A stretch of 64,000 nt of DNA from Pseudomonadota bacterium (GCA_023389105.1 JAEWEY010000004.1:434001-498000); one strand, 5' to 3'; shown: positions 17,837 through 25,527, counted from the stretch's first letter. Notes: generated by a model not told the origin, from the sequence alone. Numbers and translations: made by a program.

Positions 17837-19079
17837 AGCGGAGCACCTGCACGGGGTCGGTGCTCGCAGCCTTATAGGCGGGGTAGAGCGTCGCGAGGAA
17901 CGACAGGATCAGCGCGGTGATGACAATCGCCGCGACTTCAACCGGGTCGGACTTCGAGGGCAAATCGGTCAGGAAGCGTACCGACGGGTCCCAAAGATTC
18001 TGGCCCGTCACCGCCTGAATGGCGTCAACGACGTTCTGACGGAAGAATAAGAAGATCGCGCCGAGGATCACACCAAGGACGATGCCAAGCGAGCCGATCG
18101 TCACACCCACGGTCACAAAGACTTTCATCATTCCGCTTCTGCTCGAACCCATGGTGCGCAGGATCGCGATGTCACGCGTCTTGGCGCGAACCAGCATGAT
18201 CAGCGAGGACAGGATGTTGAACACGGCCACCAGCACGATCAGCGAAAGGACGACGAACATTGCGACGCGCTCGATCTCAAGCGCCTGGAACAGCGCGGAG
18301 TTCATCTGACGCCAATCGACGATCGCGCCTTGGCCCTGCACCGCCTTGCGGAGCGGCGCGACGATCTGATCGACCTTGTCGGGGTTTTGCGTCTGGATTT
18401 CGATCATCCCGACGGAATCGCCGGTCAGCAGCAATTCCTGCGCATCCTGCATCGGCAGCAACACGAAGGCCTTGTCGTAATCGTAGACGCCGATCTCGAA
18501 CACCGCGCCGACCGTGTAGGTCACTTCCCGCGGAACCGTACCGACCACCGTTGAACGGCCTTCGGGGTTCCACAATGTAATCTTGCTGCCGGGATAGGCA
18601 CCTAGCGTGTCGGCAAGCCTGGAGCCCAGCGCGACCATGCCGCTGCCCGGTGTCACGGACTTCATGTCGCCGGCACGAACATTGCTCATGATCGTCTTGT
18701 TGGCGCGGATGTCCTCAATGCGCATGCCCCGGACGAGCACGCCCTCAAAACGGCCATTAGCCGTGGCCATCAACGGCTGCTCGATCAGTGGAATGGCCGA
18801 AGTTACGCCCGGCGTCCTTTTGGCATGGTCGGCGATTTGCTGCCAGTTCGACAGGCGCCCATCGTAGGACTGGACCACGGCGTGACCGTTGAGGCCGACG
18901 ATCTTGTCGAACAGCTCCGCGCGGAAGCCGTTCATCACACTCATCACGATGATCAGCGCGGCGACGCCGAGTGCAACTGCCACCAGACTGATGCTGGCGA
19001 CGAGGAAGATGAATCCCTCGCCCTTGCCAGGGAGAAGGTAGCGGCGGGCGAGCATTCGCTCGGCGCGATTGAGGATCAC
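17829..19079 (-). CDS. lolC: lipoprotein-releasing permease, LolC/LolE family
   Basis: A 416-residue permease with one N-terminal helix (about 25-50), a large periplasmic domain, and an FtsX-type bundle of three helices in the C-terminal third (FVVLSLIVLVAVFN, IGSLGIVLGVILGA, AIVITALILSFLATLYPAY). Only one permease gene accompanies lolD, so it probably works as a LolF-type homodimer rather than a LolC-LolE heterodimer; the symbol is therefore nominal. ATGA overlap with proS upstream and an eight-base overlap with lolD downstream indicate one transcript. Confidence 0.93.
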   Translation of the reverse strand: MILNRAERMLARRYLLPGKGEGFIFLVASISLVAVALGVAALIIVMSVMNGFRAELFDKIVGLNGHAVVQSYDGRLSNWQQIADHAKRTPGVTSAIPLIEQPLMATANGRFEGVLVRGMRIEDIRANKTIMSNVRAGDMKSVTPGSGMVALGSRLADTLGAYPGSKITLWNPEGRSTVVGTVPREVTYTVGAVFEIGVYDYDKAFVLLPMQDAQELLLTGDSVGMIEIQTQNPDKVDQIVAPLRKAVQGQGAIVDWRQMNSALFQALEIERVAMFVVLSLIVLVAVFNILSSLIMLVRAKTRDIAILRTMGSSRSGMMKVFVTVGVTIGSLGIVLGVILGAIFLFFRQNVVDAIQAVTGQNLWDPSVRFLTDLPSKSDPVEVAAIVITALILSFLATLYPAYKAASTDPVQVLRYE

Positions 19080-20398
19080 TGAGTCAGCCTTGCCAATGCG
19101 CTTTCGAGGCTCAGCTCTTCGCGCTCTCCCGTTGAACGACGCTTTAACTCGACCGTGCCGTTTGCGATTCCGCGCGGTCCGATGACGACCTGCCAGGGCA
19201 GCCCGATGAGGTCCATCGAGCCGAGCTTAACGCCGCCCCGCTCGTCACGGTCGTCGAACAAGACCTCGACGCCAGCGGCTCGAAGCTTTTCGTAAAGCGA
19301 CGCAGCCGCGGCGTTGCTGGGCTCATCATCGGCTCGCATGGTGACGATGCCGACCCGCCAAGGGGCAACTGCTTCCGGCCAGACAATGCCGGCATCGTCA
19401 TGACTGGCCTCGATGATGGCGCCGACAAGGCGCGAGACGCCGACGCCATAACTGCCCATCATCGGTGTGACAGGGGTGCCTGCACGGCCGGACACCTTCA
19501 GGCCCATGGCGTTCGAATATTTGTCGCCGAAGTAGAAGATGTGACCGACTTCGATGCCGCGGCCGGTGCGCTGGCGATCGGCGGCGACGGTCGCCCAACG
19601 AGCCTCGTCATGGGTCTCGTCGGTCGCGGCGTAGGTCGAATTGACGCGGTCGAAGAGGCCCTGAAGGCCGGCTTCGTCACCATAGGCCAGATCCGACTGC
19701 TGCCAGTCGAAATCCTCGTATGCAGCGTCGTAGAAGACTTCGCTCTCGCCGGTTGGCGCCAGGACGATGAACTCGTGGCTGAGATCGCCGCCGATCGGGC
19801 CTGACGCGGCCTTCATGGGTACCGCACGGATACCTAGCCGCTGGAACGTGCGCAAATAGGCCAGCATCTGCGTGTAATAGCTCTGGCGGGCGCCGGCTTC
19901 GTCGAGGTCGAAGCTGTAGGCGTCCTTCATCAGGAACTCGCGGCCGCGCATCACGCCGAAGCGCGGGCGAACCTCGTCGCGGAATTTCCACTGGATGTGA
20001 TAGAGAGTGCGCGGCAGATCCCGATAGCTCTTCACATCGTCGCGGAAGAGCGCGGTGATCATTTCCTCGTTGGTCGGACCGTAGAGGATCTCGCGCTCGT
20101 GCCGGTCCTTGATCCGCAGCATTTCGGGACCGTAGGCTTCGTATCGGCCGCTCTCGCGCCACAAGTCCGCCGATTGCAGCGTCGGCATCAGCATTTCCTG
20201 CGCGCCCGCGCGGTCTTGTTCCTCGCGCACGATCTGCTCGATCTTCTGTAGCACGCGGTAGCCAAGCGGCAGCCAAGCATAGATGCCGGCGGCGGTTTGG
20301 CGAACCAGGCCGGCGCGCAGCATCAGCTTGTGGCTGACGATCACGGCGTCCGACGGACTTTCCTTGAGGACGGGCAAAAATGCTTGAGACCAGCGCAT
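19076..20398 (-). CDS. proS: prolyl-tRNA synthetase, short alphaproteobacterial type
   Basis: The 440-residue enzyme charges tRNA-Pro. Class II motifs are visible (RAGLVRQTAAGIYAWLPLG; motif 2 near RDEVRPRFGVMRGREF; motif 3 GSYGVGVSRL). At about 440 residues it is much shorter than the 570-residue E. coli enzyme because the insertion (INS) editing domain between motifs 2 and 3 is missing. In alphaproteobacteria that editing is done by free-standing ProXp-type proteins (family knowledge); none is in this window. It is first of the proS-lolC/E-lolD-LprI run. Confidence 0.96.
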   Translation of the reverse strand: MRWSQAFLPVLKESPSDAVIVSHKLMLRAGLVRQTAAGIYAWLPLGYRVLQKIEQIVREEQDRAGAQEMLMPTLQSADLWRESGRYEAYGPEMLRIKDRHEREILYGPTNEEMITALFRDDVKSYRDLPRTLYHIQWKFRDEVRPRFGVMRGREFLMKDAYSFDLDEAGARQSYYTQMLAYLRTFQRLGIRAVPMKAASGPIGGDLSHEFIVLAPTGESEVFYDAAYEDFDWQQSDLAYGDEAGLQGLFDRVNSTYAATDETHDEARWATVAADRQRTGRGIEVGHIFYFGDKYSNAMGLKVSGRAGTPVTPMMGSYGVGVSRLVGAIIEASHDDAGIVWPEAVAPWRVGIVTMRADDEPSNAAAASLYEKLRAAGVEVLFDDRDERGGVKLGSMDLIGLPWQVVIGPRGIANGTVELKRRSTGEREELSLESALARLTQ

Positions 20399-20798
20399 GG
20401 CGGCGGGCTCTAGCGGTCAGACAGCAGCACTGGCAACCGCAGGGCAGATGTGGCCCGTGCGACACAGGCTTCGGCAGAAACGCAACGCCGTTACGAATCA
20501 GCGGTGACAAGGCGCAAGCTTGCGGCCTACCCAGCGCACGTCCGGACACAGACCCTTGGGTCGGGTTCGGGGCGCGGAGTAGGCGACTGGGGACGCTGGC
20601 TCCGCGACACATCCAAGGGGGCTGGCGAGCAATCGTCACGCAGGGCGCCCGGATCGCATGTCGATCCGGGCGTTTGCGTTTCTGGCGAAGACGTCCTGCA
20701 CACAAATCATGAATGCGATTGACGCGAACGCGATATTGATGGGAGGAACCGCCCGTCCTAGAAGGCTCCCAGAGCGCTTAAATAAGGGGTTAGCGGCA
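20399..20798. other. 400-base gene-free region rich in inverted repeats; possible structured RNA
   Basis: No convincing protein is encoded here. Directly visible structures, left to right: a 12-base perfect palindrome at 20513-20524; GCCTAC at 20525-20530 matching GTAGGC at 20579-20584; an 8-base palindrome at 20540-20547; GACCC/GGGTC at 20551-20562; CCCTTGG at 20553-20559 complementary to CCAAGGG at 20613-20619; CGCGGAG at 20573-20579 complementary to CTCCGCG at 20600-20606; and the long hairpin at 20638-20679. The inner pairs nest as a bubble-containing rod, as in 6S-like RNAs, but I cannot assign a known family. It must also hold the promoters of divergent proS and the DUF2892 gene. Confidence 0.45.
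20638..20681 (+). terminator. long hairpin with short T-rich tail, terminator-like
   Basis: An 11-base perfect stem (20646-20656 with 20662-20672, loop CATGT) is extended by ACGCA at 20638-20642 pairing with TGCGT at 20675-20679 across G-T wobbles. TTTGCGTTT follows the inner stem. It lies 120 bases before the DUF2892 start, with no protein gene ending upstream on this strand, so it would end an RNA transcript from the region before it or act as a leader attenuator. Confidence 0.45.
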
Positions 20799-21038
20799 AT
20801 GACCAGGAATATCGGACCGGAAGATCGCGTAGTTCGCATTGTCGTGGCGCTGGGCCTTTGCGTTCTCGCCTATTTCGCGGGTCTTTCGGACGTTGCGAAA
20901 ATCGTCGTTTACGTCGTGGCCGCGTATCTGCTGATCACCGGCCTGCTCGCGCGCTGCATCTTCTACAAGATGATTGACGTCGACACGAGCGTCCAGGAAC
21001 AGCCCTACTCGACCACCGACGACCGCTCGGGCCTGTAA
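20799..21038 (+). CDS. DUF2892 small inner-membrane protein
   Basis: A 79-residue protein with two hydrophobic helices (about 13-28 and 34-55), opening with MTRNIGPEDRVVRIVVAL, the signature start of DUF2892. This domain also occurs as the membrane part of rhodanese YgaP; the stand-alone form has no defined role. The ATG at 20799 is chosen because the family begins there; earlier in-frame starts add unrelated sequence. A purine-rich AAGGGG sits about nine bases upstream. It is 36 bases ahead of the PLP-lyase gene, so the pair may be co-transcribed. Confidence 0.8.
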   Translation: MTRNIGPEDRVVRIVVALGLCVLAYFAGLSDVAKIVVYVVAAYLLITGLLARCIFYKMIDVDTSVQEQPYSTTDDRSGL

Positions 21039-21074
21039 GCTTTCGGGTCGTAGCAACGCGGCCCATTTTCACCA

Positions 21075-22247
21075 ATGACTGACCGTAAAACCGGTCCGGC
21101 AACGAAGCTCGTGCATGGCGGGCGTCGGCCGGAGTGGCGCGGCAAACTCGTCAACGTCCCGGTCGAGCGTGCGTCGAGCATCTTGTTCGAAGACGTGGCC
21201 GAGCTTCGCGCGAGCAAGCCTGGCCACGGGCGGTATCGATATGCGCTTCAAGGCACCGCGACCTATTGGGCCCTTGCCGAAGCCTTGACCGAGTTAGAGC
21301 CCGGCGCGGCTGGGACCATCTTGTATCCAACGGGCCTAGCCTCAATCACCGGCCCGTTGCTGGCGCTTCTGACAGCTGGGGACGAACTCCTGGTTCCCGA
21401 CAGCGTCTACGGCCCCACGCGCAAATTTTGCGATACGATGCTGCGCCGGTTGGGCATCGCGACGCGCTATTACGACCCGTTGATCGGCAGCGGCATCGCC
21501 CACCTTTTCAGTGAATCGACGCGTATGGTCGTCCTTGAGAGCCCGGGTTCCCTCACCATGGAAGTGCAGGACGTTCCGGCCATCTGCGCTGCCGCGCGAG
21601 AGCGCAGCATCGTCACGTTGCTAGACAATACCTGGGCGACCCCCCTCCTCTTTCCCGCCATTGCCGCCGGGGTCGATGTCACGATCATGGCGGCGACGAA
21701 ATATGTCGGCGGCCACGCTGACGTCATGCTGGGATCCGCGACCACTACCGCAACTTATTACGAGGGGATCCAGACGGCGGCCTGGGACCTCGGCTTCGCG
21801 GTGTCGCCTGACGACTGCTTCCTCGCCTCGCGCGGACTGAGGACGATGGCGGTTCGCCTGCGCCAACATGAGGCGAACGCGCTGAAGGTCGCGCATTGGC
21901 TGAAAACGCGTTCAGAAGTCGGCCGGGTGCTTCACCCTGCACTCGCGGATAGTCCTGGTCATGATTTCTGGCAGCGAGATTTCCGCGGTTCGTCCGGGCT
22001 CTTCAGTTTCGAGCTCGCCGGAGACGCTGCGGCTCGTCGCGACGCTTTCGTCGATGCGTTAGATCTGTTCGGGATCGGGTATAGTTGGGGCGGCTACGAA
22101 AGCCTGGTCTTGCCAGTTGATCCTCAGAGAACGGTGAGCGAGCCGCCCGCGCGCAACCTCGTTCGCCTTCACATAGGCCTCGAAGAACCCGACGATTTGA
22201 TTGCCGACCTCGCGGCTGCCTTCGATCAGGCGGGCCGTTCGCCGTAA
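21075..22247 (+). CDS. metC: cystathionine beta-lyase (PLP-dependent trans-sulfuration enzyme)
   Basis: A 390-residue Cys/Met-metabolism PLP enzyme. The PLP lysine is in MAATKYVGGHADVMLG (about residue 207), preceded by LLDNTWATPLLFP, where the aspartate holds the pyridine nitrogen. YRYALQGTATYWALAEAL and the GYSWGGYESL block favour MetC over cystathionine gamma-synthase. MetC cleaves cystathionine to homocysteine, ammonia and pyruvate on the way to methionine. No methionine riboswitch is visible in the 36-base gap upstream. The 3' end overlaps the convergent CAP-domain gene by 22 bases. Confidence 0.9.
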   Translation: MTDRKTGPATKLVHGGRRPEWRGKLVNVPVERASSILFEDVAELRASKPGHGRYRYALQGTATYWALAEALTELEPGAAGTILYPTGLASITGPLLALLTAGDELLVPDSVYGPTRKFCDTMLRRLGIATRYYDPLIGSGIAHLFSESTRMVVLESPGSLTMEVQDVPAICAAARERSIVTLLDNTWATPLLFPAIAAGVDVTIMAATKYVGGHADVMLGSATTTATYYEGIQTAAWDLGFAVSPDDCFLASRGLRTMAVRLRQHEANALKVAHWLKTRSEVGRVLHPALADSPGHDFWQRDFRGSSGLFSFELAGDAAARRDAFVDALDLFGIGYSWGGYESLVLPVDPQRTVSEPPARNLVRLHIGLEEPDDLIADLAAAFDQAGRSP

Positions 22248-22750
22248 ACGTTGCCGGCTTCACTGTAGCGGCAAACCAGGACTTCTTCCTTTTTGCCGAT
22301 TGCGGTGGCGCATCCAACCTGCCCGGTCGCGCGCCAGATCAGCTGGGTGTAATGTCCGACTTGCTCGACGTCGCCCGACCGGCTGTTGTTCGGGAACACG
22401 CCCGGTTTGTAATCACGCTTTTCGGCGGCCCACAGGCCCACCATCGCTTCCGGCGAAAATGCGCGAGGTGTGCCGGCCCAAAGATTCTCGCCCTGCGGTT
22501 CTTTCCCCGGCTGGTCGGCCGAATGTTCGAATCGCCCAGTGGCGGCGAGCTGATCGGCCCACTGGCGAGCGTCGGCGGCGAGCCCCGCATCCCATTTCAG
22601 TGCCGGGACGCCAAGCTTTGCGCGCTCGGCATTCTGGGCTGCGAGCAAACGCTCGTTGAAGTCGGCGCGCGCCGAAGTCCCTCCAATCAGCAGCGGACTG
22701 CTGACCAGCATTGCGATCGCAACGAAAGGACTAAGATTGCGGGTTGCCAC
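22226..22750 (-). CDS. secreted CAP/SCP-domain protein
   Basis: A 174-residue protein with a signal peptide (about 1-29, ending SARA) and a CAP domain of the PR-1/SCP superfamily. Signature blocks: FEHSADQ, GENLWAG, VGHYTQLIWRAT and CRYSEAGNVYGERP, with two cysteines (VGCATA and LVCRY) that could pair. The two histidines and glutamate of the CAP cleft are present. Bacterial CAP proteins have no established common function. Translation starts at GTG. It reads towards metC and overlaps its end. Confidence 0.85.
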   Translation of the reverse strand: MATRNLSPFVAIAMLVSSPLLIGGTSARADFNERLLAAQNAERAKLGVPALKWDAGLAADARQWADQLAATGRFEHSADQPGKEPQGENLWAGTPRAFSPEAMVGLWAAEKRDYKPGVFPNNSRSGDVEQVGHYTQLIWRATGQVGCATAIGKKEEVLVCRYSEAGNVYGERPA

Positions 22751-22825
22751 GTGCGCCTCTGTTCGAAGCGCGAAATTACGGATGTCAGGCTTGGCAGCCC
22801 GTTACGAACCAGGGTTAACGCGGCG

Positions 22826-23485
22826 TCAGGAAATGATCGATTTAGCCTTCGCCGGAACGATCACAACCTCCTCGCCAACCTTGGTCGCATCGAACAAGCG
22901 CCCGGCGAAAGCCAGAGGAACGCCAATACAGCCGTGGGTCGCTTTGCCGGACGCCACCGTGCTTCCGTGAATTGAGACCCCATCATCGGTGAGCCGCAGG
23001 GTGAACGGCATCTCCGCATCGTAGAGTGACGAGCGGTGATCGCGCGCCTTGGCCAGGACGTGCAGTGTGCCCGACGGGGTTTGCTTATTGTCTCCGCCGT
23101 AGACGATCACCGATGTGCCGATTTCGTGTCCATCCCGAAAAACGGAAAGCAACTGCTTACCCAAGTCGACGCGGATCCACGTGGACCCGGGCGGCACTCC
23201 AGCAGCATCCCAGCGATAATCGCCAAATTGCAATGGGCCGCGAACCTTGAGGAGCGACTTCACGGGGCGATCGAGCGTGCCGCTTTGGAGAGCTTTTTGG
23301 ACTTGGTCGTCTGTCAGCAGCACACGCTCGGCCGCTGCCTCCGGTGGCAACCCCAACGCTTTTGGTGCTGCCGCCCCCTGAGGCAATTCGGTTCTTGCCG
23401 GTGGGGCTTCAGCCGAGAACCAGAGCCAGCACGCCCCGATCAAAATTATCAACAGAGCCGCACCGGCAGCCAGTCTCGCCTTCAT
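22826..23485 (-). CDS. L,D-transpeptidase (YkuD domain)
   Basis: A 219-residue membrane-anchored protein: helix at about 5-23, a linker, and a C-terminal YkuD catalytic domain. The active site reads SIHGSTVASGKATHGCIGVP, with the catalytic cysteine in HGC and the upstream HG. Such enzymes form 3-3 crosslinks or attach proteins to peptidoglycan in the periplasm. Its ATG is three bases after the stop of the PEP-CTERM gene, so the two are one transcription unit. Confidence 0.92.
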   Translation of the reverse strand: MKARLAAGAALLIILIGACWLWFSAEAPPARTELPQGAAAPKALGLPPEAAAERVLLTDDQVQKALQSGTLDRPVKSLLKVRGPLQFGDYRWDAAGVPPGSTWIRVDLGKQLLSVFRDGHEIGTSVIVYGGDNKQTPSGTLHVLAKARDHRSSLYDAEMPFTLRLTDDGVSIHGSTVASGKATHGCIGVPLAFAGRLFDATKVGEEVVIVPAKAKSIIS

Positions 23486-23488
23486 CTC

Positions 23489-24178
23489 TTAGGCGATAGC
23501 CGAACGGGCTTGCGGGCGGCGCGCGGCGGTACCGATTAGGAGGAACCCTAATAGCATCATCGCCCAGGTCGACGGTTCAGGCACGCCAGACGTGGTCGGC
23601 GGGGTTACCACAGGTGGCGTCACGGGCGGGTTGACGGCGGGCGGCGGGATAATGACTCCTCCCCCGCCGCCACCGGGGACGAATACGCCGGGGAATCCCC
23701 CGCCGCCCGGTCCGCCGATAGTGCCGCCCGGAGGCGGTGAAATCGCGACCGGTCCACTCGGCGCACCGTTGAGGACCTTGTCCAGCGGCGGCGCAATTGG
23801 AGGAGCCTCGACTGGCGGCGTCGGAACCGCGCCGACGATACCCGCGAGAGGGTTCACCGGATTTTTGCGAATTTTCGGCAGCGCGCGTTGATGAAGCCCG
23901 GGCCCTTTCCGTTGCTTCATGTTTGCGAGCACCCCGGCCGCACGTTCACCGGGCGAGCGGCTATCGAACAAGCTCGCGACGCTATCGCCGACGGCTTTAA
24001 GGCTGTTCACTCCGGCCTGAACGCTATTGCGGACTACGCCGGGCACCGCGGACGAACCCGGCGATCGACCGAACATGCCTCGATCGTTCATGACGCTGAT
24101 TCCAATGGCGGCCGCGAGGGCAATCGCCAGCGCGGCAATTAGGCCGCGCCTGCCTGCCAATGAAGCTAGTGCGCTCAT
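23489..24178 (-). CDS. PEPxxWA-CTERM sorting-domain protein
   Basis: A 229-residue protein with an N-terminal hydrophobic helix (about 11-29), a proline/glycine-rich central region with VTPPV-type repeats (about 125-195), and a classic C-terminal tripartite signal: VPEPSTWAMM, a hydrophobic helix, and an arginine cluster. This is the PEPxxWA subtype typical of sphingomonads, recognised by an exosortase that processes exported proteins (family knowledge). The exosortase is not in this window. It is unusual in being followed three bases later by an L,D-transpeptidase gene. Confidence 0.88.
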   Translation of the reverse strand: MSALASLAGRRGLIAALAIALAAAIGISVMNDRGMFGRSPGSSAVPGVVRNSVQAGVNSLKAVGDSVASLFDSRSPGERAAGVLANMKQRKGPGLHQRALPKIRKNPVNPLAGIVGAVPTPPVEAPPIAPPLDKVLNGAPSGPVAISPPPGGTIGGPGGGGFPGVFVPGGGGGGVIIPPPAVNPPVTPPVVTPPTTSGVPEPSTWAMMLLGFLLIGTAARRPQARSAIA

Positions 24179-24291
24179 TTTGCGCCTGCGCCCAATTGCT
24201 TGGACGCGCGGCGGAAATGAACGCCAAACGCAAAACCTACAGGAGAACGCACATTTACCAAGGATCAGCCCCGAACTTGGTTATCCAACCG

Positions 24292-24306
24292 TTAACCATC
24301 GATTAG
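24292..24306 (-). promoter_or_regulatory. possible CtrA-like box upstream of the PEP-CTERM gene
   Basis: On the minus strand the sequence reads CTAA-N7-TTAAC, one base off the alphaproteobacterial CtrA consensus TTAA-N7-TTAAC. It lies about 114-128 bases upstream of the PEP-CTERM start in an AT-richer intergenic stretch. A single near-match can occur by chance. Confidence 0.25.
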
Positions 24307-24393
24307 GGAATTTGTTTCGGCCCGCAAATTGCCAGCGGAGTTTCCTTAGTAGTTTTCCGGCGGGTGTGTTGCGCCAGACACGGCGCAGGAAAA

Positions 24394-24470
24394 TGGTAGC
24401 GGAGGAGGGACTTGAACCCCCGACACGCGGATTATGATTCCGCTGCTCTAACCAGCTGAGCTACTCCGCC
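24394..24470 (-). tRNA. tRNA-Met (CAU), elongator type
   Basis: A 77-base cloverleaf with CCA encoded. Acceptor GGCGGAG pairs with CTCCGCT (G-T at the first pair); the D arm, anticodon stem GCGGA/TCCGC and T arm are intact. The 7-base anticodon loop ATCATAA gives anticodon CAT. An initiator tRNA would have an unpaired first base and GGG/CCC in the anticodon stem, which this lacks. tRNA-Ile2 with lysidine is the alternative, judged less likely from the overall sequence. Confidence 0.9.
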
Positions 24471-24548
24471 CCAAATCGCTTCGCGACCGCCCGATAGGGC
24501 TCCGGAAGGCGCGGCATATAGGTGCGCGTATCCGGTCGGTCAACGCGA

Positions 24549-24573
24549 GGAACCGCTTACCCCGGCCCTCGTT
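24549..24573 (+). promoter_or_regulatory. perfect EcfG-type promoter of the DUF3775 gene
   Basis: GGAAC at 24549-24553, 16 bases, then CGTT at 24570-24573: an exact match to GGAAC-N16/17-CGTT. The ATG of the DUF3775 gene is 25 bases downstream, allowing a leader of about 18 bases. Confidence 0.75.
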
Positions 24574-24598
24574 GAGCCGACAACAACAAGAGGCATCA

Positions 24599-25024
24599 AT
24601 GGACCCGCTGACCCCACTCGACACACTTTGCCGAATCATTCTCCGGGCCCGTGAATATGAGGCCCAAACCGCAAGCGATTATGACGGTGGAGAGGATCCC
24701 GACAACGTCGATGACGAACAGGAAGGCGCGCTTTCCGTTCTTGAGGACGAAATCAACGATAGCGTCGAGGAAGAGCTGCAGGCGGCGTTCGAAGACTTGG
24801 GCGAAGACCAGCTGGCCGAAGTGATCGCGTTTACCTGGGTCGGCCAAGGCACGTACGAAGCCGCCGATTGGGATGAGGCGATCGAGGAGGCGCAGTCGAC
24901 CGTCAGCGACGGCGCAAGCGGCGCAATTGACGAACTGATGCATCAGCCAATGCTGGCGTCGGTGCTCGAATCAGGCATGGCTGCGTTCGATCTAAGCTGC
25001 GACGGGATTGGCGACCTCTCTTAG
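24599..25024 (+). CDS. DUF3775 protein
   Basis: A 141-residue acidic, soluble protein. The opening LDTLCRIILRAREYEAQ, the acidic region (about 23-60), and LAEVIAFTWVGQGTYEAADWDEAIEEA match DUF3775, a family of unknown function common in alphaproteobacteria. The ATG at 24599 is chosen because the domain begins immediately after it and because it fits the promoter position; only a weak AGAGG precedes it. A perfect EcfG-type promoter implies general-stress expression. The stop TAG interlocks with the TAA of the convergent 2H-phosphoesterase gene at 25021-25024. Confidence 0.85.
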   Translation: MDPLTPLDTLCRIILRAREYEAQTASDYDGGEDPDNVDDEQEGALSVLEDEINDSVEEELQAAFEDLGEDQLAEVIAFTWVGQGTYEAADWDEAIEEAQSTVSDGASGAIDELMHQPMLASVLESGMAAFDLSCDGIGDLS

Positions 25025-25527
25025 CTGCCGCGAAATGCGAAAGAGGCAATCTGCTCCCACGGCCCATTAAGGTAACGATGCAGCGCCAATCCGTTCAAAT
25101 GCAGCGGATGCGGTTCGAAAGTTGCTTCCAGCTCGGCCTTAAGCTGCGCCGCTACGCTGCCGCTAACCTTATTCTGAATTGTGATATGCGGGCGCCAGCC
25201 CCCAGCGTCCTGTGCCGTTAAAAGCCCGCGAAATCGGTCGGCGAGCTCCTGCCGCACTTCCTCCAAGTCATCGGAGACGATGCGATAGGCAACGCCGCCA
25301 CCTAGGCTCATCAGCCCGGCTACGGTCGCTTGTGGTCGCGACCGCACGGCGAGGCGTGCGAGATCGCGCCGTACCTCATTTTCGGCAGACGGAGGCAGCG
25401 CATGGAACATCGTCAGGTGCGCACCCAACACGTTGCGCTCAGGCGGAAAATGTCGACGCCTAAGGCTGTCGAACCAGGCGAAATCTGCAGGTGCCAGTTC
25501 CGCAGTGACGATTAGCGCCCCGGCCAT
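25021..25527 (-). CDS. 2H phosphoesterase, 2'-5' RNA ligase family
   Basis: A 168-residue protein with the two HxT catalytic motifs of the 2H superfamily: HLTMFH at about 37-42 and HITIQN at about 114-119. Members open or close 2',3'-cyclic phosphates on RNA or nucleotides; the physiological substrate here is unknown. It overlaps the PRC-barrel gene upstream by 16 bases and shares its stop tetranucleotide with DUF3775. Confidence 0.87.
   Translation of the reverse strand: MAGALIVTAELAPADFAWFDSLRRRHFPPERNVLGAHLTMFHALPPSAENEVRRDLARLAVRSRPQATVAGLMSLGGGVAYRIVSDDLEEVRQELADRFRGLLTAQDAGGWRPHITIQNKVSGSVAAQLKAELEATFEPHPLHLNGLALHRYLNGPWEQIASFAFRGS

Noticed and set aside
19677..20705. A long minus-strand frame extending proS upstream
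   Set aside because: It is out of frame with proS and overlaps it; the upstream part is arginine-rich shadow sequence.
20450..20722. A 90-codon plus-strand open frame in the large gap
   Set aside because: No ribosome-binding site, no similarity, and it crosses several palindromes; a non-coding explanation fits better.
20745..20766. GGAAC upstream of the DUF2892 gene as another EcfG promoter
   Set aside because: No GTT follows at 16-18 bases, so the minus-10 half is missing.
21039..21074. A methionine or SAM riboswitch before metC
   Set aside because: The gap is only 36 bases and shows no riboswitch-like stem; DUF2892 lies immediately upstream.
24370..24387. Small hairpin (6-base stem, 6-base loop) just after tRNA-Met
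   Set aside because: The stem is short and no T tract follows on the minus strand; too weak to call a terminator.
24394..24470. Reading the CAT tRNA as tRNA-Ile2 or initiator tRNA
   Set aside because: The anticodon stem lacks the initiator GGG/CCC pairs and the overall sequence resembles elongator tRNA-Met of alphaproteobacteria; lysidine modification cannot be seen from DNA, so some doubt remains.
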